Shown here: piece by piece, positions 26,206 through 34,767 of the stretch
How positions within the stretch are numbered: position 1 is the first letter of the stretch
How the letters are laid out: every line of letters starts with the position of its first letter
Assembly (NCBI RefSeq): GCF_035486915.1
Contig: NZ_DATHMR010000200.1
Location: 3,043-67,042, forward strand
Direction: 5' to 3'
DNA: 64,000 nucleotides
Origin: Dyella_B sp035486915
GTDB lineage: Bacteria; Pseudomonadota; Gammaproteobacteria; Xanthomonadales; Rhodanobacteraceae
Notes under the pieces: generated by a model
The model's input: the letters and a program-made list of their open reading frames with translations, nothing else
Database searches by the model: none
Told to the model about the DNA's origin: nothing
Translations under genes and position numbers: made by a program

Positions 26206-28170
26206 ATGCGCGTCACATCTACGAAGAGTCGGACGTTCTCTGTCGTAATCGCCGCTGCTGTCATCTTTCAGGCGACCGCGGTCAACGCGCAACACGCCGC
26301 CGACAATCCCATCTCCGCCGCCGATGACGCCTATGGATTGACGCTCGGATTGGAGTCGGTGGGCCTGTATAGCCCGGGGCTGGTGCGCGGATTCAATCCG
26401 CAAGCAGCCGGCAATGTGCGGATCGACGGTCTTTACTTCGATCAACAAGGTGCGTTGTCCAATCGTGTCATCGAGGACTCGACCATCAAGGTAGGTGTGA
26501 GCGAAATCGGTTATGCCTTTCCGGCACCTACCGGCATCGTGGATTACGACCTCCGCCACGCCGGCGGCGACGTGCCTAGTGCAACGATCATTGCAAATGT
26601 CGGTCCCGATGAAAGCCGCGGCGTCAGTATCGACGGCAGCTTACCCGTGATCGGTAGCGAACTCGTTCTGCCGATCGGAGTAAGTACGCAAGTCAGCACG
26701 CAGACGCCGTCTTACGGTCCCTATCCCGGATACACGTCGAACGTCACGAGCATAGGCGCGACGCCCCGATGGTCGCCGAACGACAAGATCACTGTGCGCG
26801 CGATTGTCGACTGGCAGCAAACCAGTAACGCAAAAACATTTCCGCTGTACTTCACGGCTGGCGATTTCCTGCCGCCGTCCATTTCTAAAGGCTATCTTGG
26901 CCAGAACTGGGCGGAAGGCCGCAATGTGACGATGAATCTAGGCGGCATCGTGTCTGCGCAGTTGACCAAGATATGGTTGCTAAAGGCCGGTGTTTTTCGC
27001 TCGACAAACGACTATCCCGTCAGCTTTGCAGATCAGTACACGAACATCCAACCGAACGGCCAGTCCGAGCATCTGGTCGTGGGATATCCGGATCAGGACA
27101 CGTCTTCCAACTCCGGTGAGGTACGCCTGACGGGCGCCTTCCTAGGAGGTGACTGGGGCCAGCAACTCATCTTCATGGCTCGCGGCCGGGACACCAACGC
27201 ACGTTACGGCGGCGAGGATGTTGTCGACGAGGGGCCGGCCGTCATCGGTACGCTCGTTGAGTTACCGGAGCCGGACTTCATCTATTCGGCGCCCACGAAT
27301 GATCACACCCAACTGTGGAGCGTGGGCTCGGCGTATCACCTTGATTGGCGAAAACGCGCCGAATTCGAAATAGGTATTCAGGACGAAAATTATCGCGAGA
27401 CCGTCGTCGCTCCGGGGATACCCGACTCCGGTATGTCGGCGCACCTTCCTCGCGCTTATAGCAACGCAGCCTTTGCGCTCGCTCCTCAATGGACGCTTTA
27501 TGCCGGCTACACCCAGGGGCTCGAAAATTCCGGAGCCGCGCCCAATTCCGCCAAGAACAGCGGCGCTGTTCTTCCGGCATCCAAAACTTGGCAAATCGAT
27601 TCGGGCATACGTTATGTCGTGACGCCCAAGTTCAAGATTATTGCGGGCGTCTTCGAGCTACAGAAGCCCTACTTCAATCTGGATACGGACAACATCGATC
27701 GGGAGCTCGGCGTGCAGCGAGCCAAAGGTGTCGAGCTCTCTATTGCGGGTGAGCTGGCCAAGTACCTGCACGTCAATATCGGTGTGCTCGATGGCAAGGT
27801 CAGCATTGTTGGGTCGAACCTGGCCGCCGAGAAGGTCGGCTTCGTCGCCGTCGGCCAACCGCTGCTGACGTATGTGGCCAACATCAACTATGACCTTCCG
27901 TGGTTGCCAGCCGCATCGATGGATGTATCAGCCACACATTTTGGTACTGCGCCAGCAAGCATCGACAACGGTGTTTATTCGCCTGCGGTCACGCTGGTAA
28001 ATCTCGGGGGGCGGTATCAGTTCACTGCCTTCGGCAAGAAAAGCAGCCTTCGCCTACAAATCCAGAACCTTTTGGCGACCAAGAAATGGACGACCCAATA
28101 CACGCCCGGTTTTTTTCAATGGCCGCCACCGCGGACTGTCTTTGCCTACATCACCACCGATCTTCTGTGA
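26206..28170 (+). CDS. TonB-dependent receptor with short plug
   Basis: A 654-residue outer-membrane receptor. A signal peptide ends at VNAQ (about residue 29). The plug is short and of a distinctive subtype: the segment GLYSPGLVRGFNPQAAGN, then VRIDGLYFDQQG, with no usual TonB-box and early plug strand before it. The barrel then runs to the C-terminus, ending FAYITTDLL, with the aromatic final-strand pattern. The ligand is unknown; iron-siderophore or small-molecule uptake is typical. The start at 26206 overlaps the right half of a dispersed hairpin. No TonB, siderophore or regulator gene lies adjacent. Confidence 0.8.
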   Translation: MRVTSTKSRTFSVVIAAAVIFQATAVNAQHAADNPISAADDAYGLTLGLESVGLYSPGLVRGFNPQAAGNVRIDGLYFDQQGALSNRVIEDSTIKVGVSEIGYAFPAPTGIVDYDLRHAGGDVPSATIIANVGPDESRGVSIDGSLPVIGSELVLPIGVSTQVSTQTPSYGPYPGYTSNVTSIGATPRWSPNDKITVRAIVDWQQTSNAKTFPLYFTAGDFLPPSISKGYLGQNWAEGRNVTMNLGGIVSAQLTKIWLLKAGVFRSTNDYPVSFADQYTNIQPNGQSEHLVVGYPDQDTSSNSGEVRLTGAFLGGDWGQQLIFMARGRDTNARYGGEDVVDEGPAVIGTLVELPEPDFIYSAPTNDHTQLWSVGSAYHLDWRKRAEFEIGIQDENYRETVVAPGIPDSGMSAHLPRAYSNAAFALAPQWTLYAGYTQGLENSGAAPNSAKNSGAVLPASKTWQIDSGIRYVVTPKFKIIAGVFELQKPYFNLDTDNIDRELGVQRAKGVELSIAGELAKYLHVNIGVLDGKVSIVGSNLAAEKVGFVAVGQPLLTYVANINYDLPWLPAASMDVSATHFGTAPASIDNGVYSPAVTLVNLGGRYQFTAFGKKSSLRLQIQNLLATKKWTTQYTPGFFQWPPPRTVFAYITTDLL

Positions 28171-28252
28171 CGTCGGTCTGTCTGTTTAGTGCCCACCCTG
28201 CACAGGACCAACCCTGTGCATTTTCTCCCCCACTCATAGCTAGGAGTTACCC

Positions 28253-28549
28253 ATGAAAAACGTAAATTCCGTAGTGTTTGCCATGTGTCTGGCGCTCGGT
28301 GCCGGCAGCGCTTTTGCCCAAGACAGTGGGATGGCGAAGGATTCGATGAGCCATGACGACATGACCCAAACCAGCAAGGATCACGATGGCATGAAGAAGG
28401 ACGCTATGGGACACGACGCGATGAAGAAAGACACGATGTCCAAGGGCAGTATGGCGAAAGATGCCATGTCCAAGAACTCCCAGAGCAGCGATGCGATGAA
28501 GGACAACATGAGTCACGACACCACGGGAAATAACAGCTCGCAGCATTAA
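28253..28549 (+). CDS. Secreted pentapeptide MXKDX-repeat protein
   Basis: A 98-residue exported protein. The signal peptide (SVVFAMCLALGAGSAFA) is followed by degenerate repeats of the form M-x-K-D-x and M-x-H-D-x (for example GMKKDAMGHD, KKDTMSKGSM), giving a mature protein very rich in Met, Asp, Lys and His. Met/His/Asp-rich secreted peptides of this family are thought to bind metals or protect against oxidation, but their role is unproven. A clean terminator follows it. Confidence 0.85.
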   Translation: MKNVNSVVFAMCLALGAGSAFAQDSGMAKDSMSHDDMTQTSKDHDGMKKDAMGHDAMKKDTMSKGSMAKDAMSKNSQSSDAMKDNMSHDTTGNNSSQH

Positions 28550-28565
28550 AAGTCGTTGGTGTCCT

Positions 28566-28603
28566 CTGCCCATGTCATCCCAGCTGGCATGGGCAGCTTT
28601 TTT
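28566..28603 (+). terminator. Rho-independent terminator of the MXKDX gene
   Basis: CTGCCCATG pairs with CATGGGCAG around a 13-base loop, followed by a run of six T. It lies just after the small secreted protein's stop codon. Confidence 0.88.
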
Positions 28604-28650
28604 GCTTTTGCCGAAAGTCGAAGTCGCTTGGCGACGGTACAGCTGCGGTA

Positions 28651-29406
28651 TCAGCGGCTGTTTGACAGCTCTGCCAGACGGTCCTGAATGTGCTTACGAT
28701 AGCGGCGGCTCAAACGGAGGCGATCCGTGGAATTCAGCACGACCTCGTATTCGCCACCCTCCTGCAGTTCCAGCCCCCTAACCCGGTTGAGGTTGACGAT
28801 GATCGAGCGATGGATACGCGCGAACATTCGTGCGTCCAGATCTTGTTCCAGCTCTTGCAACGTGCGGCGCAGGATATGTGTGGCCGCGCCCACATGGATG
28901 CAGGCGTAGTAACTCGCCGCTTCGATCCAATCGATGTCTGCGACGTTAATGAACAAGGTCTGGCCTCGGCTCTTGACCGCGATCCTGCTGATCGAACGGT
29001 GTTGCGTTGGCGCATAACGCGCGAGCTTTTCCTTCGCGCGCGCGAGGGCGCGATGGAAGCGAGCATCGTCGAAGGGCTTCAAGAGGTAGTCCAACGCGCC
29101 CGCCTCGAAGGCGCGCAGCGCATACACGTCGTAGGCCGTCACGAAGATGACAGTCTCGGGCATGTCCGCACCAAGCAACTCGAGCACATCGAAGCCATCG
29201 CATTCGGGCATTTGGACATCCAGGAACACGAGGTCTGGCCTGGACCGTCTGACCTCGTTGATCGCCTCCAGTCCTGACCCGCATTCGATCACCGATGCGA
29301 TATCAGGATCGTTACGCAACAGGAGTGTGAGATTGCGCCGCGCCAAGGCCTCGTCATCGACAACCAGGACGTGGATCGACTGGGAATTTTCCTCAGACGA
29401 TGCCAT
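28651..29406 (-). CDS. LytTR-family response regulator (AlgR/LytR type)
   Basis: A 251-residue response regulator. The receiver domain shows HVLVVDDEALARR near residue 12, the phospho-acceptor Asp in DLVFLDVQMP near 58 and the conserved Lys in LLKPFDDARF near 107. The C-terminal LytTR DNA-binding domain (about 145-245) includes DIDWIEAASYYACIHVG, and a final FARIHRSIIVNLNRVRGLELQEGGEYEV. Its gene directly follows the histidine kinase gene, whose stop abuts its start, so the pair forms a LytS/LytR-type two-component system. The regulon is unknown. Confidence 0.92.
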   Translation of the reverse strand: MASSEENSQSIHVLVVDDEALARRNLTLLLRNDPDIASVIECGSGLEAINEVRRSRPDLVFLDVQMPECDGFDVLELLGADMPETVIFVTAYDVYALRAFEAGALDYLLKPFDDARFHRALARAKEKLARYAPTQHRSISRIAVKSRGQTLFINVADIDWIEAASYYACIHVGAATHILRRTLQELEQDLDARMFARIHRSIIVNLNRVRGLELQEGGEYEVVLNSTDRLRLSRRYRKHIQDRLAELSNSR

Positions 29407-30510
29407 TTACGTCTCCAGGAACGGCAAGGTCACAACAACCTCCACGCCGCCCGTGTCGACTGGCCTCAACAGCAGCTCGGATCGGTCGCCGTGCAGAATT
29501 TGCAAACGGGTGCGCAGATTGCCCAAGCCTACGCCATCGGACGTCGTTTCCAGATCCTCCCGGACCCAAGGGCCGTCGTTGTAGACCGTCAGACGAAGCG
29601 TGTCATCGTAGCGCGCACCTGCGACACGGATCTCACCGCCGGCGACGCGCTTGGAGACGCCGTGTTTGATAGCGTTCTCGACCAGCGGCTGCAGCAGGAG
29701 ATTCGGGACCTGTGCATCTCCGAGTTCGACGGGGATGTCCAGACTCACGCGAAGGCGGTCCCCGAACCGGACCTTCTGGATATCGATATAGCGCTGCAGG
29801 TATTCAACTTCCTCCGTCAGAGTCACCTGTGCCCGGTGGGAGTCTTCCGACGCGCGACGCAGAAACTCGCTCAAGCCCACGATCATTCCGATCGCTGCAT
29901 CGTTGCGTTGGTCTCGTACAAGGCCAACGATTGAATTGAGCGTGTTGAACATGAAGTGTGGATCCATCTGGCTTCGCAGTGCGGCAAGTTGGGCGCGAGA
30001 CAGCTCGCCGTTGAGCCGTGCGGTCTCGCTCATCTGCCACTGCACCTTTTCGCGCGATTCCACGACATAGGTGACAGTCAGGATCAGCGCATAAGCGATC
30101 ACGAATGTCACGATCTGGTCAGTGAGCAACGAGTACCACGTGTCGACGAAGTCGGGTGGCGGGTTGTGGTGCCACGGATTGGAGATGACCCGAAGCATGG
30201 CCGACCACGCCTCAGCGACCATGCTGACGATGGCGAAGGCCATCAGATGCGCGATTCCCGCCTTCAGAACCGCCCCGCGAACGATCGGCCGCCTTCGTGC
30301 CAGTTCGACGATGAGTGGTGTCGCCAACATCCAAGGCAGCCAGGACACGAACACGATAACGAATGGAGAAAGCCACGATCCTCGCGCGCCCATGGCGCGC
30401 ATGGTGAAGATGGTCTGACTCGCATCGAACAGCGCGCCCGCACACCAGATGGCGGCGATCCAAGTCCAGCGGGTCGAGCGTGTATTCGGGCGAGCGTCGG
30501 TCATGACCAT
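29407..30510 (-). CDS. LytS/YehU-type sensor histidine kinase
   Basis: A 367-residue membrane kinase. About four hydrophobic helices fill the first 150 residues and act as the sensor. The His_kinase region has the phospho-acceptor His in RSQMDPHFMFNTLNSIVGL near residue 190. The ATPase domain shows LLLQPLVENAIKHGVSKR near 275 and SDGVGLGNLRTRL near 338 as its N and G boxes. It is cotranscribed with the LytTR response regulator immediately downstream. In-frame starts at 30513 (GTG), 30510 and 30504 (ATG) are all possible. Confidence 0.9.
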   Translation of the reverse strand: MVMTDARPNTRSTRWTWIAAIWCAGALFDASQTIFTMRAMGARGSWLSPFVIVFVSWLPWMLATPLIVELARRRPIVRGAVLKAGIAHLMAFAIVSMVAEAWSAMLRVISNPWHHNPPPDFVDTWYSLLTDQIVTFVIAYALILTVTYVVESREKVQWQMSETARLNGELSRAQLAALRSQMDPHFMFNTLNSIVGLVRDQRNDAAIGMIVGLSEFLRRASEDSHRAQVTLTEEVEYLQRYIDIQKVRFGDRLRVSLDIPVELGDAQVPNLLLQPLVENAIKHGVSKRVAGGEIRVAGARYDDTLRLTVYNDGPWVREDLETTSDGVGLGNLRTRLQILHGDRSELLLRPVDTGGVEVVVTLPFLET

Positions 30511-30685
30511 CACGCTACACCAAAGTCATCGCGAAAATCCCGGGCTGCAGCAAACGGCCTGTTCGGTGCAGCGAGTGGTCTGGCGAGATGGATAGCGCTT
30601 TGGCCAGACTAGGCGACGAATGTAGCGACATTCATCGTAGCCATATCTGCAAATGACACGGTTGACACGAGCACTCATGCATTCG

Positions 30686-30830
30686 CATTTCCAGGAGTCA
30701 TCACACTGTATGAAAACGAATTCAGCGGTCGCCCTCTTATTCCTTGGCACTGCAACGCTGTTGCATGCCCAGACATTATCTCCCCCGGCTTATATGACCA
30801 ATGCAGTTGCCGATACTGCGCGTCCAGCCA
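30686..30830 (+). repeat. Duplicated leader and signal-peptide segment, copy 1
   Basis: About 145 bases that recur 665 bases downstream at 31351-31495. The copies share the ribosome-binding region (GGAGTCATCACACTGT), the start codon and the whole signal peptide, with about 18 differences by hand count. The mature domains that follow are unrelated. Confidence 0.85.
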
Positions 30831-31315
30831 CTGCTCAGGATATGGCGAGGAAACACAGCCAAAGCGCCAGCGGTCATGCCATGGTGCCGAAGGAACTGAT
30901 TGGCGCTTGGACGCTTGTCCGCTGCGACAACGTTTACCCCGATGGTCACCGTGTGGAGCTATACGGTCCTAATCCGGAGGGCATGTGGCTTATCGATGCC
31001 CAGGGCGATTACATGATGCAGATTGTGCGGGCGAAGCGGATGCCATTTGCGGTGAACGACAAATCCAAGGGAACGCCAGACGAGTACCGCGCCGCCTCCA
31101 TGGATAGCAATGCTCACTATGGTTACATCGGTGCCAATGCGAGTGCCATACACACTCAGATCGTGCATGCATCGTTTCCGAATTGGGATGGCAAGAACGG
31201 AGACTCCGGTTACACGATCAACGGCGACGAGTTGACCTACCGCGTGGCTAAGCCGTCGAGCGGTGCGGCCGAAGGCGCCCATGGCGAAGTCGTATGGCGG
31301 CGCGTTCACTCCTAA
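30710..31315 (+). CDS. Secreted lipocalin-like protein
   Basis: A 201-residue exported protein. The signal peptide (SAVALLFLGTATLLHAQ) leads into a linker, then a lipocalin-like domain: ELIGAWTLVRCDNVYPDGH near residue 62 and EGMWLIDAQGDYMMQIVRA near 90, ending YTINGDELTYRVAKPS. Such domains bind small hydrophobic molecules or serve as periplasmic stress proteins. I start at ATG 30710, the beginning of the signal peptide. The first 40 residues are nearly the same as those of the methyltransferase gene downstream, a clear local duplication. Confidence 0.78.
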   Translation: MKTNSAVALLFLGTATLLHAQTLSPPAYMTNAVADTARPATAQDMARKHSQSASGHAMVPKELIGAWTLVRCDNVYPDGHRVELYGPNPEGMWLIDAQGDYMMQIVRAKRMPFAVNDKSKGTPDEYRAASMDSNAHYGYIGANASAIHTQIVHASFPNWDGKNGDSGYTINGDELTYRVAKPSSGAAEGAHGEVVWRRVHS

Positions 31316-31350
31316 CAACATGCATCGAAGTTACATGCATAAATGCGGCC

Positions 31351-31495
31351 CATTTCCTGGAGTCATCACACTGTATGAAAACGAATTCAGCGATCGTCCT
31401 CCTATTCCTCGGCAGTGCAACCCTGTTGCATGCCCAAACACTATCTCCGCCGGCCTATGTAACCGATGCAGTCGCCGATGCCGCGCGTCCGGCCG
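31351..31495 (+). repeat. Duplicated leader and signal-peptide segment, copy 2
   Basis: Second copy of the 145-base leader and signal-peptide block (see 30686). Most of the differences in the coding part leave the amino acid unchanged or similar, which suggests both copies are expressed and under selection as signal peptides. Confidence 0.85.
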
Positions 31496-32184
31496 CCGAT
31501 AGGCAAGTCGACAACAATCGCAAGCCGGCTGCGCTGGTCACATTCGCCGGCATCAAACCGGGCGACAACGTCGCTGACGTGATGCCGGGTGGCGGCTACT
31601 TCACTCGCATCTTCAGCAAGGTGGTCGGTGCAAAAGGTCATGTCTACGCCGTCATCCCGGAGAGCCTGGCCACCAAGGCGCCGCCGGAAAAGTTCAAGCC
31701 GATCCATGCGCTGGTTGCCGATCCCGCCTACAGCGGTAACACCAGTATTGAGATTCGGCCCTATGACCGACTCGATGTCGGCGCGCCGTTGGATGTCGTT
31801 TGGACATCCCAGAATTACCACGACGTCTATGGCGCCGTGCCTGTTTTCAGCGTTAGCGGAAGCACTGGCCCCGAGCAGGCAGCCAAACTCGATGCTGCCG
31901 CGTTCAAAGCGTTAAAGCCAGGTGGTGTTTTTATCGTGGTCGATCATGCGGCTGCACCCGGCTCCGGCGGCAGGGATGCATCCACGCTGCATCGCATCGA
32001 TCCGGCGACGGTCATCGCTCAAGCGAAGGCAGCAGGTTTCGAACTGGAGGGAACCAGCGACGTGCTGAGCAACCCGCAGGATGGACACGACAAATTGGTG
32101 TTCGCTCCGGAAATCAAAGGTCACACGGACAAGTTCGTATTGAAGTTCCGCAAGCCCACAGTTGGATCGAAAACCGAGCCGTGA
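31375..32184 (+). CDS. Exported SAM-dependent methyltransferase-like protein
   Basis: A 269-residue protein with a signal peptide (SAIVLLFLGSATLLHAQ), then a class I methyltransferase fold. Motif I reads GDNVADVMPGGGYFTRIFSKVVG near residue 62, with later strands at VDVVWTSQNYHDVYG-like and GGVFIVVDHAAAPGSGGRD near 182. An exported methyltransferase is unusual because SAM is cytoplasmic, but COG4798-type proteins with this layout exist. The signal peptide is a recent copy shared with the lipocalin-like gene upstream. Confidence 0.75.
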   Translation: MKTNSAIVLLFLGSATLLHAQTLSPPAYVTDAVADAARPAADRQVDNNRKPAALVTFAGIKPGDNVADVMPGGGYFTRIFSKVVGAKGHVYAVIPESLATKAPPEKFKPIHALVADPAYSGNTSIEIRPYDRLDVGAPLDVVWTSQNYHDVYGAVPVFSVSGSTGPEQAAKLDAAAFKALKPGGVFIVVDHAAAPGSGGRDASTLHRIDPATVIAQAKAAGFELEGTSDVLSNPQDGHDKLVFAPEIKGHTDKFVLKFRKPTVGSKTEP

Positions 32185-32258
32185 TCGAGCCAGGGTGTGT
32201 ACCGCGTCGACCGATAACTGTGCGCCTTAGTGTTTACTCCCCAGCTAGGTGCGGTGAC

Positions 32259-32993
32259 TCAGATCGCAAGTACATATCCCGTGCCATGTACTGCATCCAG
32301 CGGAAGCGGTTCGCCTAGCGTCGTGAGTACTTTTCGTCGGAGACGATGAATGAGTGAATCGAGTCGATGTGGATCAAAAGCGTTCACATCGTCCGTCAAT
32401 GCGGCAATCAGGTCTTCGCGCAGGAAAACTTCATTCGGTTGTCGCATCAATGTTTCAAGGAGACGCCGTTCGGCCTTGCTCAATTGAACTCTGCCATTGG
32501 CCGGCGACAACAGAAACCATGCATCCGGGCTCAAACGCCATTTTCCGCCATCATCGTGCGAGGAGGGTTTCAATCGTCGCGCTACGCTGTAGAGCGTCGC
32601 CACCAGCACGTCTATCTCTACGGGCTTGGAGAGATAGGCATCTGCGCCTTCGGTAAGTCCACGCACCAGGTCCGCACTCGCCGAGCGCCCCGTCAGCATC
32701 ACAATGCCGATGCCGGGGCGCTCCAGTCGTAGCTTCCTAGCCACCTCAAAGCCATTGCTGTCGGGAAGCCCAACGTCAAGCAGCACGATATCTGGCGATC
32801 GTTGTCCCAGTGCCTCCTGCATTTCCGCTTCGCGTCCGGCTGCTATGACGTCGAAGCCGAATTGCCGAAGTTTGGGGACGAGTATTCTGTCGCGGAGCAG
32901 TGCGTCGTCCTCCAGAAGGAGCACGCACAGCGGCCTCGAGTTATCGGTTGAATCGGGCGGGCAGGGCGGAGATGTCACGACACGTTTCCACAA
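32259..32993 (-). CDS. OmpR-type response regulator
   Basis: A 244-residue regulator. The receiver domain is visible at CVLLLEDDALLRDRIL near residue 28, with the phospho-acceptor Asp in DIVLLDVGLPDSNGFEV near 72 and the Lys in AYLSKPVEIDVLVATL near 122. A C-terminal winged-helix domain (about 160-240) has LSKAERRLLETLMRQPNEVFLREDL and RLDSLIHRLRRKVLTTLG. It lies downstream of the hybrid-looking sensor kinase at 33160 on the same strand, its likely partner. The first residue comes from a TTG codon, so the true start is uncertain; GTG at 32978 is an alternative. Confidence 0.88.
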   Translation of the reverse strand: MWKRVVTSPPCPPDSTDNSRPLCVLLLEDDALLRDRILVPKLRQFGFDVIAAGREAEMQEALGQRSPDIVLLDVGLPDSNGFEVARKLRLERPGIGIVMLTGRSASADLVRGLTEGADAYLSKPVEIDVLVATLYSVARRLKPSSHDDGGKWRLSPDAWFLLSPANGRVQLSKAERRLLETLMRQPNEVFLREDLIAALTDDVNAFDPHRLDSLIHRLRRKVLTTLGEPLPLDAVHGTGYVLAI

Positions 32994-33068
32994 ATCATGC
33001 GCCGATATAAAAGTAATAGGAGCGTCGCCGAAACACCACGCGAGCGATGCCTAACGTAACCTTTCGCG

Positions 33069-33090
33069 CCGGCATACGCAGAAGTATGCC
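33069..33090. repeat. Short perfect inverted repeat between kinase and regulator
   Basis: CGGCATAC-GCAGAA-GTATGCCG, a perfect eight-base stem, lies in the 166-base gap after the kinase gene. It may be a weak terminator or a regulator binding site. Confidence 0.5.
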
Positions 33091-33159
33091 GACGGATGCG
33101 GTCCTTTTCGCCGGAACTGGGACACGGTCGACGCTAGCCTCGTCGAAACCCTTAGCGCT

Positions 33160-34575
33160 TCATCGGGCAAGCAAACTGCCGTATTGCGTAACGGGAAGCT
33201 TAATGCGAATGGCGGAGCCTTTGCCCAGTTCGCTTTCAACCTCGGTGCCTCCACCCAAGTGACGGACAAGGCCATCGACGACGCTAAGTCCCAGACCCGT
33301 GCCATTACCCGCGGCCTTCGTCGTAAAGAACGGCTCGAAAATTCTCTTTTTGACGACTTCCGACATCCCCACGCCCGTGTCTTCGACCGATAACACGGCA
33401 TACCCGTGGCGTCGCTCGATGGATACCTTGCAGATACCGCCATTTGGCATCGCATCGCGCGCGTTGGAAACCAGGTTGATGGTCGCAAGCTCGAATTGAC
33501 TGCGATCGAAGAGAACGTAAATTTCAGCGTCGGGCACATGCCACTGCAGTTCCACCGTCGACGGGAGAACTTTCCGAATAAGCGGCACGATGCCGAGCAG
33601 GGCGGCAACCATGTCGAAGATCTCCGGCTCTGTCGCATCCTGGCGGCTGAATGTCAGCAGCTTGCGACACACCGATGTACCGCGGCGCGCAGCGGTCTCA
33701 ATACCTTCCATCGCCTCGGCGACCGCCGCCACATCGGTGTCGACGGCATCGTCATCGACGACCAGTCTATCTCGTTCGGTAGAGAAGCCAATGATGATGC
33801 CGAAGATGTTGTTCATGTCGTGCGCGATGCCGCTGGCAATTTTTCCCATGGCGTCCATCTTTTGCGAATGCAGAAGCTGCTCTTGCGCGCGCTCGCGCGC
33901 GGCGATCTCCTGGCTTAGTTGCTGCCGCTGCTCATTGACTTCGTCGAAGCTTTGTCTCAAAGCATTGATGCTTCGATCGAAGATGACGGTGATGATCAGA
34001 AAGCTTATCAATGCACGCATCGGCAGCAGGTTGTAGGCGTCCATCACCACTGGCGGCAAATTGAACGAATTGGAAACCTTTATCGGCGCTACGCTAAGAA
34101 TCAGGGTAATGGCCTCGCCCGCGTACACGAGCCATAAGGCCTTTCTACCGAGCATCATCCCGGCAAGCGCCAGGATCATGATGAAGGTCAAATTTCCATC
34201 GGTCGCCTGATAACCGAATGCGGTGTACGCAATGGCGCCCGAGCACAAAACCGAGGCGAGGTAGATCGATACGGCAAGTTTGAATTTACCGATGCGTATC
34301 AGGTAAATCCCGAACCACGCCGACAACGTCATGGCTACGTCGGTGCCGAAATCGATGGCGATCGCGGCCGGTGCGCCGGAACGCGCTTTTGCGTAAAAGT
34401 GCTCTTCCAGATAAGCCCAGTGAAACGACACCAAGTAGATCTTGTTGAGCGGTATGCGAAAACCCTCGAACAGCAGCAGCCATTGCATGAAGATGGCGCT
34501 GCGACGGTCGACAGGGTCCTCTATCGGGATGCGTTCAACCCACGACTTGATTCGTCCCCACATGCTCACCCTCAT
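33160..34575 (-). CDS. Membrane sensor histidine kinase
   Basis: A 471-residue kinase. Five or six hydrophobic helices occupy residues about 60-210. A coiled-coil linker (SFDEVNEQRQQLSQEIAARERAQEQLLHS) leads to the phospho-acceptor box KIASGIAHDMNNIFGIIIGF near 250. The HATPase domain shows NLVSNARDAMPNGG near 375, VEDTGVGMSEVVKKRIFEPFFTTK near 405 and GTGLGLSVVDGLVRHLGG near 435. The response regulator at 32259 follows on the same strand and is the likely partner. An ATG four codons inside is an alternative start. Confidence 0.9.
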   Translation of the reverse strand: MRVSMWGRIKSWVERIPIEDPVDRRSAIFMQWLLLFEGFRIPLNKIYLVSFHWAYLEEHFYAKARSGAPAAIAIDFGTDVAMTLSAWFGIYLIRIGKFKLAVSIYLASVLCSGAIAYTAFGYQATDGNLTFIMILALAGMMLGRKALWLVYAGEAITLILSVAPIKVSNSFNLPPVVMDAYNLLPMRALISFLIITVIFDRSINALRQSFDEVNEQRQQLSQEIAARERAQEQLLHSQKMDAMGKIASGIAHDMNNIFGIIIGFSTERDRLVVDDDAVDTDVAAVAEAMEGIETAARRGTSVCRKLLTFSRQDATEPEIFDMVAALLGIVPLIRKVLPSTVELQWHVPDAEIYVLFDRSQFELATINLVSNARDAMPNGGICKVSIERRHGYAVLSVEDTGVGMSEVVKKRIFEPFFTTKAAGNGTGLGLSVVDGLVRHLGGGTEVESELGKGSAIRIKLPVTQYGSLLAR

Positions 34576-34716
34576 CTGCTCGCTTGTCCGTGGACTGCCG
34601 CGCGCACGAACATCCTTACCTCAGGCGCGGCACAAACGCTTCATCCGGGTTGAAGTGGCCATCGCTCAAGTATGCCGCCAAAAAGAACGCCATACGACGT
34701 CGTGATGCGCAATGTG

Positions 34717-34746
34717 AAAAAAGGGCGGACAGTTTCCTGTCCGCCC
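34717..34746 (-). terminator. Rho-independent terminator of the large S53 gene
   Basis: GGGCGGACAG-TTTC-CTGTCCGCCC is a perfect ten-base stem. Read on the minus strand it is followed by six T residues, 22 bases after the stop of the gene at 34768. Confidence 0.93.
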
Positions 34747-34767
34747 AATGCTAAGCGGTCCTTCGCA

